DNA of 58,104 nucleotides from Methanoregulaceae archaeon (GTDB taxonomy: Archaea > Halobacteriota > Methanomicrobia > Methanomicrobiales > Methanospirillaceae): contig JAJFVA010000040.1 in NCBI GenBank assembly GCA_021371995.1, forward strand, positions 1 to 58,104, in the 5' to 3' direction. Both the position numbers and the translations under genes were made by a program. The first letter of the stretch is position 1. Every line of letters starts with the position of its first letter. The notes beneath the pieces were generated by a model. It was not told the origin of the DNA, searched no databases, and worked only from the letters and a program-made list of their open reading frames with translations. Of this stretch, positions 7,869 to 16,950 are shown one piece after another.

Positions 7869-8486
7869 ATGACAAAAGTACTGATTGTCTATTACTCGCT
7901 GTATGGCCATATCCACAGAATGGCAGAAGCAGTCGTCATGGGGTGCGTGAGGTCCCGGGCTGCGAAGCAGTACTCAGGCGGGTGCCTGAAACGCTCTCAT
8001 TAGGGGTCCTGGAAAAGGTGGGGGCAGGTGAGTTCCAGAAGGAATTCTCACGCGTGCCGTTCTGTACGATGGAGGAACTGGGGGTGGCGGATGCGGTCAT
8101 ATTCGGGACACCGACACGGTTTGGGAACATGTGCGGCCAGATACGCCAGTTCTTCGATGCCACGGGCAGACTCTGGGGGGTGGGAGCACTTGTGGGAAAG
8201 CCAGGGAGTGCCTTTACAAGTTCTGCGACCCAGCATGGCGGCCAGGAGTCCACCATCCTCTCCGTACATACCACGCTCCTCCACCATGGCATGATCATCG
8301 TCGGACTCCCGTATACATTCGAAGGGCAGAGCAGGCTTGATGAGATAACAGGCGGGAGCCCGTATGGAGCATCTACCATTGCGGGCAACGGGCCGGACAT
8401 CCGGTGGCCAAGTGAGAACGAACTTAATGAAAGCCCGCTACCAGGGCAGGCACGTTGCACAGATTGCGCGGAAACTGGCAGGCTGA
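7869..8486 (+). pseudogene. wrbA: WrbA-type NAD(P)H:quinone oxidoreductase, two frameshifts
   Basis: The region encodes a WrbA-like flavoprotein of about 205 residues if two single-base shifts are corrected. ATG 7869 has a perfect GGGAGG ribosome site 8 bases upstream and starts MTKVLIVYYS, the FMN-binding strand and loop. Near 7940-7943 a run of four G appears one base short: the frame moves so that VREVPGCEA follows. The middle part carries FGTPTRFGNMC and GGSPYGAST, both family hallmarks. Near 8431 an extra A in GAAAGCC shifts the frame back, giving ARYQGRHVAQIARKL and TGA at 8484-8486. The shifts compensate. Either the gene is recently broken or the sequence has two indel errors. WrbA reduces quinones by two electrons. 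Confidence 0.85.
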
Positions 8487-8552
8487 TCAGGGTCTGCCCG
8501 GATAGACCGGGCGTTTACCCGGACTCTCTTCCTTCTAATTCCGGTTCATCCA

Positions 8553-9356
8553 TCAGGGCACGGGCTTTCGCCCGAGGCTCCCGAGTTCCCTGAGATACCG
8601 ATCCCTTCGCGCCATGTATGCGTCTGCTCCCGTCCCGAACGGGATATATTCGGATACCTGCCACCCTTCCGCGGACATTTCCTTCTTTGTACTGTCAGCA
8701 AGGCCGAAGAGAAACCCGAACTGTATCTGGTCCTTCCGGTCGGCTGCCAGGCTCCGTACCTCCTTTAGGAGAACAGGGTCATGCGTTCCAATATGAAAAG
8801 GAACTTCGTAGCGATGTGCATCCTTCACCAGGTCGAGGAACCGTTCCTGTATCCCGGTAAAATCAGTAATATCCCCATGATACGCTCCCTTGACGAACCG
8901 CGGAGTTATCCCGAGAGCGAGGAGAAGCCGCAGATCCCCCGTCGACCGGTACAGGTAAGCCTGGAGTGCGAGAGTCACAGGGAAGTTTTTCTGCCGGCAG
9001 AGGCTGGCAGCCTCGATTGCAGCACCGATAAGACCCTTCCCTTCCATGTCGATCTCGAATCCCGCCTTATTTCGATTCGCCTCCCGGCACAGGTCAAGGG
9101 CCCGTTCCATGGCTGCATCTCCGTCATTGAGGGCACCAAGCGATGATAGTTTTACAGAGACTGATGCGTCAAGCCCTTTCCGGGCAATCCCGGAAATGGC
9201 TTCCCTGTATGCAGTGCTGACGGTATCAGCTTCATCGGCGGTCCGGGTATACTCATCGAGTACATGGAGGGTGCAGGATATTCCCTGGATGTTTTGCTCT
9301 TCGCACCGTGATAGTGCCGATGAGAGATCCGGGAGGGTCCAGCGGCCGGTGGTCAT
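8553..9356 (-). CDS. Proline dehydrogenase-like flavoenzyme
   Basis: A 267-residue TIM-barrel protein of the PutA/ProDH family, which oxidises proline to pyrroline-5-carboxylate with FAD. Recognisable pieces are VSVKLSSLG (strand with the conserved lysine), the FEIDMEG stretch, LQAYLYRS, FVKGAYH and, near the C-terminus, YMARRDRYLRE, the proline-carboxylate-binding YxxRR pattern. Length is close to the monofunctional type. The start was placed at ATG 9356, eleven bases after the stop of the preceding membrane-protein gene, which suggests co-transcription. No pyrroline-5-carboxylate dehydrogenase is nearby, so the fate of the product is unclear. In methanogens such proteins may feed electrons to the membrane or act on another imino acid. 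Confidence 0.85.
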   Translation of the reverse strand: MTTGRWTLPDLSSALSRCEEQNIQGISCTLHVLDEYTRTADEADTVSTAYREAISGIARKGLDASVSVKLSSLGALNDGDAAMERALDLCREANRNKAGFEIDMEGKGLIGAAIEAASLCRQKNFPVTLALQAYLYRSTGDLRLLLALGITPRFVKGAYHGDITDFTGIQERFLDLVKDAHRYEVPFHIGTHDPVLLKEVRSLAADRKDQIQFGFLFGLADSTKKEMSAEGWQVSEYIPFGTGADAYMARRDRYLRELGSLGRKPVP

Positions 9357-9366
9357 GGTCCTGATC

Positions 9367-9621
9367 CTAACTCCTGTTGTAGATGTGCCATACGGCATAC
9401 AGGATAGAGATACTTGCCGCCAGAAATATCAGGGCAAGAAACTCCGGAGCAATTGTTGCATTTACCAGTATCAGGAAATCGTACACGACATACACGCCAA
9501 ACGTGAACGCGATGAACCAGCCGTATACTTCCTTCTTCCGGAATGCAATAGCGGCCCCGAGGATGCACACCAGTCCTTCGATCAGGATGGAGACCGGCTG
9601 GATGAGGGAAGGGAGATCCAT
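9367..9621 (-). CDS. Small integral membrane protein, three helices
   Basis: An 84-residue protein with three predicted transmembrane helices (about residues 8-27, 33-53 and 58-78). A charged FRKKE loop lies between the first two. It is immediately upstream of the proline dehydrogenase gene and probably in one operon with it; it could anchor or serve that enzyme, but nothing in the sequence proves this. No family recognised. Confidence 0.65.
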   Translation of the reverse strand: MDLPSLIQPVSILIEGLVCILGAAIAFRKKEVYGWFIAFTFGVYVVYDFLILVNATIAPEFLALIFLAASISILYAVWHIYNRS

Positions 9622-9690
9622 AAGAGAAGATGGATCGCAGATGAAGAAAAGTTTGTCCGCACAATCCGGATCTTTTTTTTATGGGCTTTC

Positions 9691-10101
9691 TCAGATGTGC
9701 CCTGGTTTGCCTCCATCCACACCAGACTGATCCTTCCGTTCAGCATCATAGTACCATTCCCGTATGAGACGGCTGGCACGGTCCCCGGTCTCAATTATCT
9801 CTTCGTCATCCTTCATATCCCTCTCAAGGACAAATTCTTCCCAGAGATCGACCAGGGCTGAAAGTGCCTTCTCCTTCCTCTCCAGCTGCTCTTCCAGCAC
9901 AGAGATTTTCATCCTGAGCAGCTCAATTTCGTGGGAGGACTCATCCACCGGATGATCCGATATTCCAAGCGATGCGATGTAGATCCCCAGAATCTCATTG
10001 ACGCACTGCTCGGGGCTTTCTGCCCGGCGCTCACTCGTGATACTTTCCAGTGCCTGGTTCAGGGCAGGATTGATGGTGATGCGAATCTGCTTCTCTTTCA
10101 T
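9691..10101 (-). CDS. Ribbon-helix-helix-like DNA-binding protein with coiled coil
   Basis: A 136-residue protein. Residues 1-45 begin with an alternating strand (KQIRITINP) followed by two short helices, as in ribbon-helix-helix regulators, where the strand pair contacts the DNA major groove. Residues about 60-95 are a leucine-containing coiled coil (LLRMKISVLEEQLERKEKAL). The tail is acidic then basic. It is likely a dimeric regulator; targets are unknown. The gene sits upstream of the membrane protein and proline dehydrogenase on the same strand. Confidence 0.65.
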   Translation of the reverse strand: MKEKQIRITINPALNQALESITSERRAESPEQCVNEILGIYIASLGISDHPVDESSHEIELLRMKISVLEEQLERKEKALSALVDLWEEFVLERDMKDDEEIIETGDRASRLIREWYYDAERKDQSGVDGGKPGHI

Positions 10102-10530
10102 CAGCGATGGGTATAGCGGGAGCCTTCATCATCATTTCCATTCAGGGAACCATCTCTACCAGGATATACTATCCCAGTGTCCCTCCAATATCAGGAAAAA
10201 AAGCAGGGTATGGTGTCATTGGTACCACCTGTCGTGCTGACAAATCATGACGAGAAAATTTGTGATATCCGGTCACTGCTATTTATATCCGGTCACTGCT
10301 ATTTGAGTGGAAAAGTGTTGTCTGTCGGTCTCGTAATACCCATGCAATAGATCCCGCTGCCACCAAAGTGCGCCCCGGCGGTGGTTCAATAACTATTCAC
10401 ATGAGACTTGATGATCGAAGGGGTTATCTGAAATTTACAAAACTGCAAGGAAAACCATCTCAATGTACCGGGATTATTCATACCGTTCGACAAAAAGTTG
10501 GTGGCCGGATTGTCACTAGCCCAAAAAAAA
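10102..10530. other. Intergenic region of 429 bases
   Basis: No convincing gene was found. The left part should hold the promoter of the ribbon-helix-helix gene. The middle holds a perfect tandem duplication (10265-10304). A 48-codon frame on the plus strand from ATG 10401 runs into the opposite gene at 10547; it has no ribosome site or recognisable features. An A-run (10522-10529) lies at the 3' end of the lipoprotein gene and, read on the minus strand as a T-run, could serve as its terminator. Confidence 0.5.
10265..10304. repeat. Perfect tandem duplication, 2 x 20 bp
   Basis: The 20-base unit that begins ATATCCGGTCACTG occurs twice head to tail without mismatch. No third copy was seen nearby. 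It may be a replication-slippage event or a doubled binding site. Confidence 0.95.
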
Positions 10531-10944
10531 TTATTGCTCTAACTTGAAGGAATGGGTCATGTTCGAGGCGATCATGCCGTCATGGATCAGCTCTGCCTCA
10601 ATCTGGTAAGTCCCCGCACTCAGCCCCGAGCATGAAGAACAACTGGGGAGCTGGTGGCTATAGACCAGAGTGTTCAGACCGGGTGAGAGATTCACCGGGA
10701 TCTCCGTATCAAGCTGAAAATCACCATCCCGGGACTGGATACCACGGATCCTGAGGGTGGTGTTGCTCATATCCCCCTGTGAACTCGCCAGGACTGTTAT
10801 GTTCATTCTCTCTTTTGAATGATAGAGGTCCTTGTCAGTGGTGACAGAGGTGATACGTGCAGTGTCTGGACCAAGGCACCCGGGCACTACAGACATTGCG
10901 ATAATGACCATGATCACAGCAATAATAAGAAGATCCCGTCGCAT
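10531..10944 (-). CDS. Small lipoprotein, function unknown
   Basis: A 137-residue protein with a lipoprotein signal (hydrophobic residues 5-20, lipobox VPGC with Cys23). The mature part is a beta-rich domain with strand pairs ITSVTTDKDLY and MNITVLAS, resembling immunoglobulin-like folds of adhesins or carbohydrate-binding accessory proteins, and a CSSC pair near residue 104. Several NxT/S sites suggest glycosylation outside the cell. A minus-strand TATA box places the transcription start at or next to the ATG, so the mRNA is probably leaderless. Confidence 0.75.
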   Translation of the reverse strand: MRRDLLIIAVIMVIIAMSVVPGCLGPDTARITSVTTDKDLYHSKERMNITVLASSQGDMSNTTLRIRGIQSRDGDFQLDTEIPVNLSPGLNTLVYSHQLPSCSSCSGLSAGTYQIEAELIHDGMIASNMTHSFKLEQ

Positions 10945-10965
10945 AAAGAGTGGTGGTGCGTGTTT

Positions 10966-10977
10966 CTAATAAATACC
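10966..10977 (-). promoter_or_regulatory. TATA box, leaderless lipoprotein promoter
   Basis: The minus strand reads GGTATTTATTAG, centred about 27 bases before ATG 10944. Transcription would begin at or within one or two bases of the start codon, as for leaderless archaeal mRNAs. Confidence 0.5.
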
Positions 10978-11157
10978 ATCGGTAGACTGCACCCTGTGCT
11001 ATCTGAATATCCCGTGAGAAACGAAGAGTGCAGGCAGGCGCAGATCAGGAAAGATGTTGCAGGAATCCCTAACGCCGGCTCTTATTTCCCCTTCCCTGGT
11101 CTTCGGTTCGGCAATGTCTTTATCTCCAGCAGGAACCATCAGTGGATCGGGATATCC

Positions 11158-11655
11158 ATGCCAGGCGGACTTACATTCTCTTCCGTGATGATAGAAAAAC
11201 CAGCAGATATGAACGTGATAATCGGGCACTCTCATTTCATCAAGACTGCAGAAGATCTCTACGAGGCAGTCGCTGGAGCAGTCCCTGGTGCACAGTTCGG
11301 GCTTGCATTCTGTGAAGCATCGGGGGACTGCCTGGTCCGGGTTGAAGGCAACGACGATGCACTGAAGAAACTGGCGGAGAAGAATGCCCTCCTCATTGGG
11401 GCAGGTCATTCGTTCGTCCTCTTTCTCGGTAACTGCTACCCGATCAATGTTCTCAGCACAATCAGGAACGTCCAGGAGGTCTGCACCATCTATTGTGCAA
11501 CGGCAAACCCAGTCGAAGTGATCATCGCCGCGTCACCCCTTGGACGGGGAATCATGGGGGTCATCGATGGATCATCACCGAAGGGAGTGGAAAGCCCGGA
11601 TGATGTACGGAAGCGGGTAGACCTGCTCAGAAGGTTTGGGTATAAAAGGGGATGA
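11158..11655 (+). CDS. Adenosine-specific kinase family protein
   Basis: A 165-residue protein of the archaeal adenosine-specific kinase family (Pfam PF04008). The family core is clear: IIGHSHFIKTAEDLYEA, FGLAFCEASG, GAGHSFVLFL, PINVLSTIRNVQEVCTIYCATANPVEV and GVIDG. Members are cytoplasmic trimers reported to phosphorylate adenosine specifically. The open frame continues more than 100 codons upstream without family similarity, so ATG 11158 was chosen; it has a GGGAT site close by and gives the normal family length. No partner gene is adjacent. Confidence 0.88.
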   Translation: MPGGLTFSSVMIEKPADMNVIIGHSHFIKTAEDLYEAVAGAVPGAQFGLAFCEASGDCLVRVEGNDDALKKLAEKNALLIGAGHSFVLFLGNCYPINVLSTIRNVQEVCTIYCATANPVEVIIAASPLGRGIMGVIDGSSPKGVESPDDVRKRVDLLRRFGYKRG

Positions 11656-11797
11656 CTGGAGGATCCCGGTAGGATGATGCCGGGCAGGTGAGATCTTTTG
11701 GAAAAAGGGAGAGGATGAAACCCGGACTTCTGCCGGATGGCCCGCGATAGTGAACAGTGATATATGCAGAGGTTGCCGGAAAAAACAGGGAATGGAA

Positions 11798-12283
11798 TCA
11801 GGAGGCGTTCCCTGCAGCCTTCACTGCATTTACCAGCCCCGCAACCTTCTGCTCATCGCTCACGTCCTTCTGTGTCAGCACATACTCCCCGACAACCGTC
11901 ACCCCTTTCTCCTGGAGACCTCTCTTCATGATCGGGATGGCCTCCCCGGCCTTAGAACCGCAGGTCGCAAAGACCACGGCCTTCTTCCCCTGGCAATTTT
12001 TCATGGCTCTGATCGCCCCGTTTGTGACCGGTGTTGTCTTCCAGAACCAGACCGGCGTTCCTATCACGATTAGGTTCGATGAGGCAAGATCGATCTCCCT
12101 TGGATCGACGGGGTCTGCTTCTTCGCGCCTCGCCCGCATGCTCCCTGTTGTATAGGCCGTGATCTTGCTGTACGGGTTCCGGGGCTTCACCTCGATGAGG
12201 TCGCCCCCGCACGCTGCCTGTATCCGTTCAGCGATCCCCCTGGTAATCCCGGAATACGAATGGTAAATGATAGAGATCTTCAT
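11798..12283 (-). CDS. Flavodoxin family protein
   Basis: A 161-residue flavodoxin-fold protein. The N-terminal strand and phosphate loop (IIYHSYSGITRGIAE) bind the FMN phosphate, GTPVWFWKTTP forms the second FMN loop, and FATCGS the third. Length matches short-chain flavodoxins. It should carry electrons between donors such as ferredoxin-linked oxidoreductases and low-potential acceptors. It has its own promoter region (12284-12330, with an AGTTAAATG TATA-like stretch on the minus strand). Confidence 0.88.
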   Translation of the reverse strand: MKISIIYHSYSGITRGIAERIQAACGGDLIEVKPRNPYSKITAYTTGSMRARREEADPVDPREIDLASSNLIVIGTPVWFWKTTPVTNGAIRAMKNCQGKKAVVFATCGSKAGEAIPIMKRGLQEKGVTVVGEYVLTQKDVSDEQKVAGLVNAVKAAGNAS

Positions 12284-12524
12284 GGTGCACTTCTTAGTGG
12301 TTTAATGCTCTTCCGCATTTAACTATCTGCACTCTCCGGGATCTAATTTTTCACTTCTCCCCCCATTGCTCTCCTTTTCAAAAAAACCCGGTCTTCGGAT
12401 ATTCATTATCAGGGGATGAAGACTGACCTCATGCGATGTAATGCGGCAGGGTCTCCTTTTTCGGGTAATGTTTGTCAACGCCCGGATTTTCATTCCGGGT
12501 GCTGATAAAAATGGGTGGAGAATC

Positions 12525-14354
12525 TCAGATATACCGGGCTTTCTTCGAGAGATGTGCCGGGGTGTAGAGCGGCCGGTAGGGCATGCAGGCAGTCTCTTCC
12601 TGCACGAGCTCGATCAGTACATCCTCGGTCATTGTCTCCTTGTGCGGCTTGTTTGGCTGCGACATCGCCCGGACGGTCACTGTCAGGATACCCTTGTCCA
12701 TCTCGGCATCACCGATAACGACCACGTAGGGCACCCATTCCATGGCCGCATCCCGGACCTTCTTTCCGACACTCTCATCCCTGTCGTCAAGGTCTGCACG
12801 GATCCCGGCGCTCCTGATCCGGCCGGCAACTTCAGTTGCCAGGGGGAGATGGCGTTCTGCGACCGGAACGACCCGGACCTGGGTGGGTGAGAGCCAGAGC
12901 GGGAGCATTGGTACCTTCTGGGTGCTCGTGGTCTCGAGGATGGCGCAGATGACCCGTTCAACACTTCCGGTCGGTGAGCAGTGGAGAATAGGGGGGTGGA
13001 CCGCAACGCCATCCCTGTAGTACTTGATATCGAACCGCTTTGAAGACTCGACATCGATCTGGACGGTCGGATTCTCGATCGGCCGGCCCTGCCCGTCGAT
13101 TGCAGCAAGATCGACCTTGGCCACCCAGTAGTGGACCCTGTCGGAAAGGATTTCGATGAGCATCGGGACACCAGAGACCGCAACCATCTTCTTCACCCAT
13201 TCATGGTGCTCATCATAGAAGTCCCGCGTGCACCGGAACACTCCGACAAGCGTGGTGCCAAAATCCTTCCCGGTCTTCCAGCCCATTGCAAGCTGCTCCT
13301 CAAAACAGGTGAGCGCCTCGGGCATATCGGTACAGAGGCTGTGCATATCGGGCATTGTAAACGCCCGGAGCCGTTTTAACCCGATCACTTCCCCTTTCTG
13401 CTCGTGCCTGAACGAATACGTGGAGAGCTCGTACATCTTCATCGGCAGCGAATTAGGCGAGATGTGCATGTCCCTCATGATCGAGAACATGCCAAAGCAG
13501 GCAGCAAACCGGAGCATCATGTTCCGGTTCCCGCTCTTGAACCGGTACTGGCGCTCCCCGAACTTTTCGGCATGCTCATAGATGGCAGTGTCCGCAAGGT
13601 CATACATGACCGGGGTCTCGACCGGTGTCGCCCCGTAGGGAAGAACGAGGCCAAGCACATAATCGGCGAGCAGGTCCCGGATCAGCTTGCCTTTTGGCAT
13701 CCACCGGAGGTGGCCGACATCAGAGACAGGCTCATAATCGACAAGCTCCTTTGAACGCATCAGCTCGACATGGGCGGGTTCGCCTCCCCCGGCAGCCGGT
13801 TCCCCGAGTTCTTTTTTCAGGAGGCAACCGAACGGGCTTTCGTCCAGGAACTTTTTTGCGTCATGGGTGATCCCATCAGGGGTCATCACAAAAAACTCGT
13901 GGGTGACCTCTTTCTTCTCCTTCTTTGCACCCTCTTCGGAAGGGAGGATAGTCTTTGAGAGTTCGGAGAGGGGGTGACCCTTGCAGGAAAGCTTGAAGGA
14001 TTTATACCAGCCAAAGGGTGCCCGTTTCACGGTAAAGCCAATCCCGGTAAGTCCTTCCTCAAGCGCTTTAAGCGCCCATACTGCTGCGTCAGGCCGCGAG
14101 AGATCGCTGCTTAAGTGGGCGTACGGGTAGACCATGATTGTCTCGACAGACAACTTATCGGCGACGAGCCCAATCTCTGCCAGTGCCTGTTCGACCACGC
14201 CTTCAAGGTCGTCTTCATCAACGGCCTCAACAGCACAAAAGACCGCGAGGGCATCTTCTGCCCGATCCTGGAGCATGGTCGTCTCCTCGGCCATGCCGGT
14301 CTTCTTTTTTGCCTCGTATTCGATAAAATCGGAATGTATCAGAAGGAGCCGCAT
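12525..14354 (-). CDS. thrS: Threonyl-tRNA synthetase, archaeal type
   Basis: A 609-residue class II synthetase that charges tRNA-Thr. Residues 1-140 are the archaea-specific D-Tyr-deacylase-like editing domain that removes serine ([20 protein letters not shown] start is diagnostic). Residues about 200-500 hold the catalytic domain, with the [11 protein letters not shown] motif 1 region, [17 protein letters not shown] motif 2 and [14 protein letters not shown] near motif 3. The C-terminal anticodon-binding domain ([28 protein letters not shown]) closes the protein. ATG 14354 has a GGAG site about 7 bases upstream. It stands alone with an upstream TATA-like sequence. Confidence 0.97.
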   Translation of the reverse strand: MRLLLIHSDFIEYEAKKKTGMAEETTMLQDRAEDALAVFCAVEAVDEDDLEGVVEQALAEIGLVADKLSVETIMVYPYAHLSSDLSRPDAAVWALKALEEGLTGIGFTVKRAPFGWYKSFKLSCKGHPLSELSKTILPSEEGAKKEKKEVTHEFFVMTPDGITHDAKKFLDESPFGCLLKKELGEPAAGGGEPAHVELMRSKELVDYEPVSDVGHLRWMPKGKLIRDLLADYVLGLVLPYGATPVETPVMYDLADTAIYEHAEKFGERQYRFKSGNRNMMLRFAACFGMFSIMRDMHISPNSLPMKMYELSTYSFRHEQKGEVIGLKRLRAFTMPDMHSLCTDMPEALTCFEEQLAMGWKTGKDFGTTLVGVFRCTRDFYDEHHEWVKKMVAVSGVPMLIEILSDRVHYWVAKVDLAAIDGQGRPIENPTVQIDVESSKRFDIKYYRDGVAVHPPILHCSPTGSVERVICAILETTSTQKVPMLPLWLSPTQVRVVPVAERHLPLATEVAGRIRSAGIRADLDDRDESVGKKVRDAAMEWVPYVVVIGDAEMDKGILTVTVRAMSQPNKPHKETMTEDVLIELVQEETACMPYRPLYTPAHLSKKARYI

Positions 14355-14419
14355 GCGTCATCTCCGATAAATATGCATTCTTATCCGCACTATTTCTGTA
14401 TTCATAGGGTATATATCCA

Positions 14420-14974
14420 TCAGGAACGAGGGTTCTCGTGGTAACGGGAGAGGGTTGCCTGCCGCTGGTCCATGTACTTGGCATCTGCCTTCAGGTTATA
14501 GGGCTGGGCTGCCCGCTCGGTGGTATAAAAGACGAGCTGCCCGACAGGCATCCCGGCATACATCCGGACAGGGCGGGCATTCACGTTGCACATCTCAAGG
14601 GTGATCGAGCCCCGGAATCCGGCATCGATCCACCCCCCGGTCTGGTGAAGCTCGACTCCCAGGCGTGCAATGCTGCTCTTCCCCTCGATGCTTGCGACAA
14701 TGTTGTCAGGGAGCCCGATCACCTCCATCGTCTCGGCGAGCATGAACCGGCCGGGCTCAAGCACGATGGAATCCGCAAAGCAGTCTGCAGTCCCGCTTCC
14801 GATCGTCTCTTTCCGGTACGGATCGATCACCTCGTTCCCTTCCTCGTACCAGAGGAAGTGGTTACCGAGACGGATATCCAGTGAATTTGGCTGAACAAGG
14901 GCAGGGTCAAACGGGTCCACCTGGATAAACCCGTGGGTGATCCGGTCCAGGATCTGCCAGTCGACAAGGATCAT
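14420..14974 (-). CDS. dcd: dCTP deaminase
   Basis: A 184-residue trimeric dCTP deaminase, which makes dUTP (or dUMP if bifunctional) for thymidylate synthesis. Motifs are GKSSIARLG (phosphate-binding loop), the catalytic [15 protein letters not shown] with its Glu, and GMPVGQLVF near the C-terminus. The protein has the normal family length. Whether it also has dUTPase activity, as in Methanocaldococcus, cannot be decided from these motifs. The gene is preceded by an AT-richer leader at 14975-15060 and lies 65 bases upstream of thrS on the same strand. Confidence 0.95.
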   Translation of the reverse strand: MILVDWQILDRITHGFIQVDPFDPALVQPNSLDIRLGNHFLWYEEGNEVIDPYRKETIGSGTADCFADSIVLEPGRFMLAETMEVIGLPDNIVASIEGKSSIARLGVELHQTGGWIDAGFRGSITLEMCNVNARPVRMYAGMPVGQLVFYTTERAAQPYNLKADAKYMDQRQATLSRYHENPRS

Positions 14975-15085
14975 TGGGGTAGTTATGGGAAGGGGAAGGT
15001 AATGAGGGTGTCTGATGGAATTTTGGATGGTTCGGCAAAGCGAAGAATCGTTTATTGAAAAAGTGAGGATAGAGCCTGCCTTTCC

Positions 15086-15964
15086 TCACTTCGTTGTATC
15101 ATAGATCATCGTGATCTTTCCGGTGCCATCAGAAAGGGTTAGCTCATTGCCGGAGATCTTGTAGACCTTCATACTCGGGAGGACGGCAAGATAGGTGCTT
15201 TCAAGATCCATGACTCCAGGTTCACCGCAGTACATCAGGGTTACCGCAAACCCGCTCATGCTGATGCTGTTCCCTGATACGGTATATGTTCCGGAGTAGC
15301 TGTTGCATCCGGAATTCCCGCTGACTTTCCCGTCATCAGCAAACTGCAGGGAGATGGGGTATGCTTGTCCCGGCGTCCAGAAATTGCCCTGGACATCGAC
15401 AAACGAGTTCAGGTACCACATCGTGCCGGTAAAGGGGGCAGGCGTCATCTGGTAGGGGGGGACCGTCGAGTAGGTAAGGATAGCCTTCCCTCCGCTATCT
15501 TGTACTGTCAGGGTATTTCCAGATATGGAATACCCGGATGAACCCTGGATTGTCGTAAGGTACAGCGTTTCCTGGTTCATGATCCCTGCCGGATCGCTGC
15601 AGGACATTTTAGTGGTGGCAGGTGCACCGATCGATAGGCCGTTCAGGGTTGATTCATAGGAGGCGGTATACTGGTTGCACCCTGCGGAGCCGGAGACCTT
15701 CCCCTGGGTATCAAAGAAGGCTGTGATCTGAGTCCCGGGTTTGACAGAAAGCGACCCTCCTCCACTGTCAAAGGCTACCAGGTACCAGGTGACTCCGGTT
15801 AGTGTCTGGGGTGCGGCTTGAGTGGTCATGGGTGTCGGCTGGGCAGTCGGGGGTGTAGTTGGGGGGGAGGTCGGGGTTACGGTAGGTACAGGAGAAGTGC
15901 ACCCGCTGATGCAGAGCATCAGGATGAGGGCTGTTGCAATGAGCCCGTACATGAGTGGTCTCAT
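15086..15964 (-). CDS. Lipoprotein with two META (HslJ-like) domains
   Basis: A 292-residue lipoprotein: signal with lipobox ISGC (Cys22), then a Thr/Pro-rich linker (residues 27-55), then two META domains at about 58-170 and 178-292. Each has the GCNxY core (GSAGCNQYT, GNSGCNSYS), a TWYL/MWYL opening and a late C-P/C-E loop. META domains occur in HslJ of Escherichia coli and in surface proteins linked to stress resistance; no enzymatic role is known. A TATA box lies about 25 bases before the ATG, so the mRNA should be leaderless. Confidence 0.88.
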   Translation of the reverse strand: MRPLMYGLIATALILMLCISGCTSPVPTVTPTSPPTTPPTAQPTPMTTQAAPQTLTGVTWYLVAFDSGGGSLSVKPGTQITAFFDTQGKVSGSAGCNQYTASYESTLNGLSIGAPATTKMSCSDPAGIMNQETLYLTTIQGSSGYSISGNTLTVQDSGGKAILTYSTVPPYQMTPAPFTGTMWYLNSFVDVQGNFWTPGQAYPISLQFADDGKVSGNSGCNSYSGTYTVSGNSISMSGFAVTLMYCGEPGVMDLESTYLAVLPSMKVYKISGNELTLSDGTGKITMIYDTTK

Positions 15965-15984
15965 AGTGTGTGATATGAAATTTC

Positions 15985-15993
15985 GCTATATAA
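15985..15993 (-). promoter_or_regulatory. TATA box, leaderless META lipoprotein promoter
   Basis: The minus strand reads ATTATATAG. Its centre is 25 bases upstream of ATG 15964, so transcription should begin at the start codon. Confidence 0.55.
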
Positions 15994-16179
15994 TGTTACG
16001 TATGAAGGAGATATCATGGTCATAGCCCGGCAGATATCATCATCAGTACCAGGCCCCCTGCTTGCTGGTAATGGGGATGAGGTCATCTGTTACCAGAGCC
16101 CAGTCTTCAGGGAATTTAATCCTTCAGTTTTCCCTTATAGGTTTCTCGTTTTGAAAAGAGATGGATTGCCGGGAGCTGC

Positions 16180-16938
16180 TTACTGCCCCTTACCCGGGAT
16201 GGTATCCTCATCATCCGGGTATGTCCCTTTTTTCCTCTCGAAGGCATCAGGGTTGATGTTCCACTCGGATCGCCTCATCAGGCCATGCAGGGTTGTCGCC
16301 TCCCGGGAAGTGAGCATGGCCCTGCCGAGAACCCGGCGGATCAGGAGCATGGTCGGCTGCCGCTTGAAATCCGGATGATCGATAAGGGTGAGATATGCGT
16401 CGATGTGCGCATACAGATATTCCATCTCCTCGCGGGAGGCGAGGAGATACTCGCCCCGTGGAAGATGGGCAAGTTCATAACAGACGATACCCACCGCATG
16501 GGAAAGATTGAGGATGGGATACTCCTTTGCCGAAGGGATGGTGCAGATGATATCGCTCTTCTGAATTTCTTCGTTGTTCAGGCCCCAGTTCTCCCGGCCA
16601 AAGAGGATGGAGATTCTCCCATCGATGTCAGCGATCAGGTCCCGTATCTCATTTGGGGAAAAGTAGGGCATCCGCATCGGGTTACAAACGGACTTACTCA
16701 CCTCCCCGGTGGTCGCGATCACGATGCTGCTTTGGGAGCAGACCTCCTCAAAAGTGAGCCGTTCAGCATTCTCAAGCACATCACGGGCGTGGGCTGCCCG
16801 CATGAGAGCTTCATCCCCTATCTTGCAGGGGTCGATTAGCACCAGGCGGGTAAACCCGAAGTTTTTCATCACCCGGGCCGCAAACCCTACGTTCCCTTCA
16901 TACAGAGGGGAGACAAGCACGAATTCTATTTCAGGCAT
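16180..16938 (-). CDS. TrmJ-like tRNA 2'-O-methyltransferase (SPOUT)
   Basis: A 252-residue SPOUT methyltransferase. The N-terminal 160 residues contain the family motifs NVGFAARVMKNFG (motif 1), LFGRENWGLNNEE (motif 2) and YPILNLSHAVGIVCYE (motif 3), which together form the trefoil knot binding S-adenosylmethionine. The C-terminal part is helical and basic, as in TrmJ proteins that methylate the ribose at position 32 of tRNA. It is the last gene of the long minus-strand run and starts 12 bases after the GGGP synthase gene. The exact target nucleotide is inference. Confidence 0.88.
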   Translation of the reverse strand: MPEIEFVLVSPLYEGNVGFAARVMKNFGFTRLVLIDPCKIGDEALMRAAHARDVLENAERLTFEEVCSQSSIVIATTGEVSKSVCNPMRMPYFSPNEIRDLIADIDGRISILFGRENWGLNNEEIQKSDIICTIPSAKEYPILNLSHAVGIVCYELAHLPRGEYLLASREEMEYLYAHIDAYLTLIDHPDFKRQPTMLLIRRVLGRAMLTSREATTLHGLMRRSEWNINPDAFERKKGTYPDDEDTIPGKGQ

Positions 16939-16950
16939 GGAAAAAAGCGA

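Noticed and set aside
7869-8486. Programmed frameshifting in wrbA
   Set aside because: Two shifts of opposite sign far apart, without slippery heptamer plus structure, fit decay or sequence error better.
10401-10547. 48-codon plus-strand frame in the intergenic region
   Set aside because: It has no ribosome site, runs into an opposite lipoprotein gene and shows no pattern; A/T-rich chance frame is likelier.
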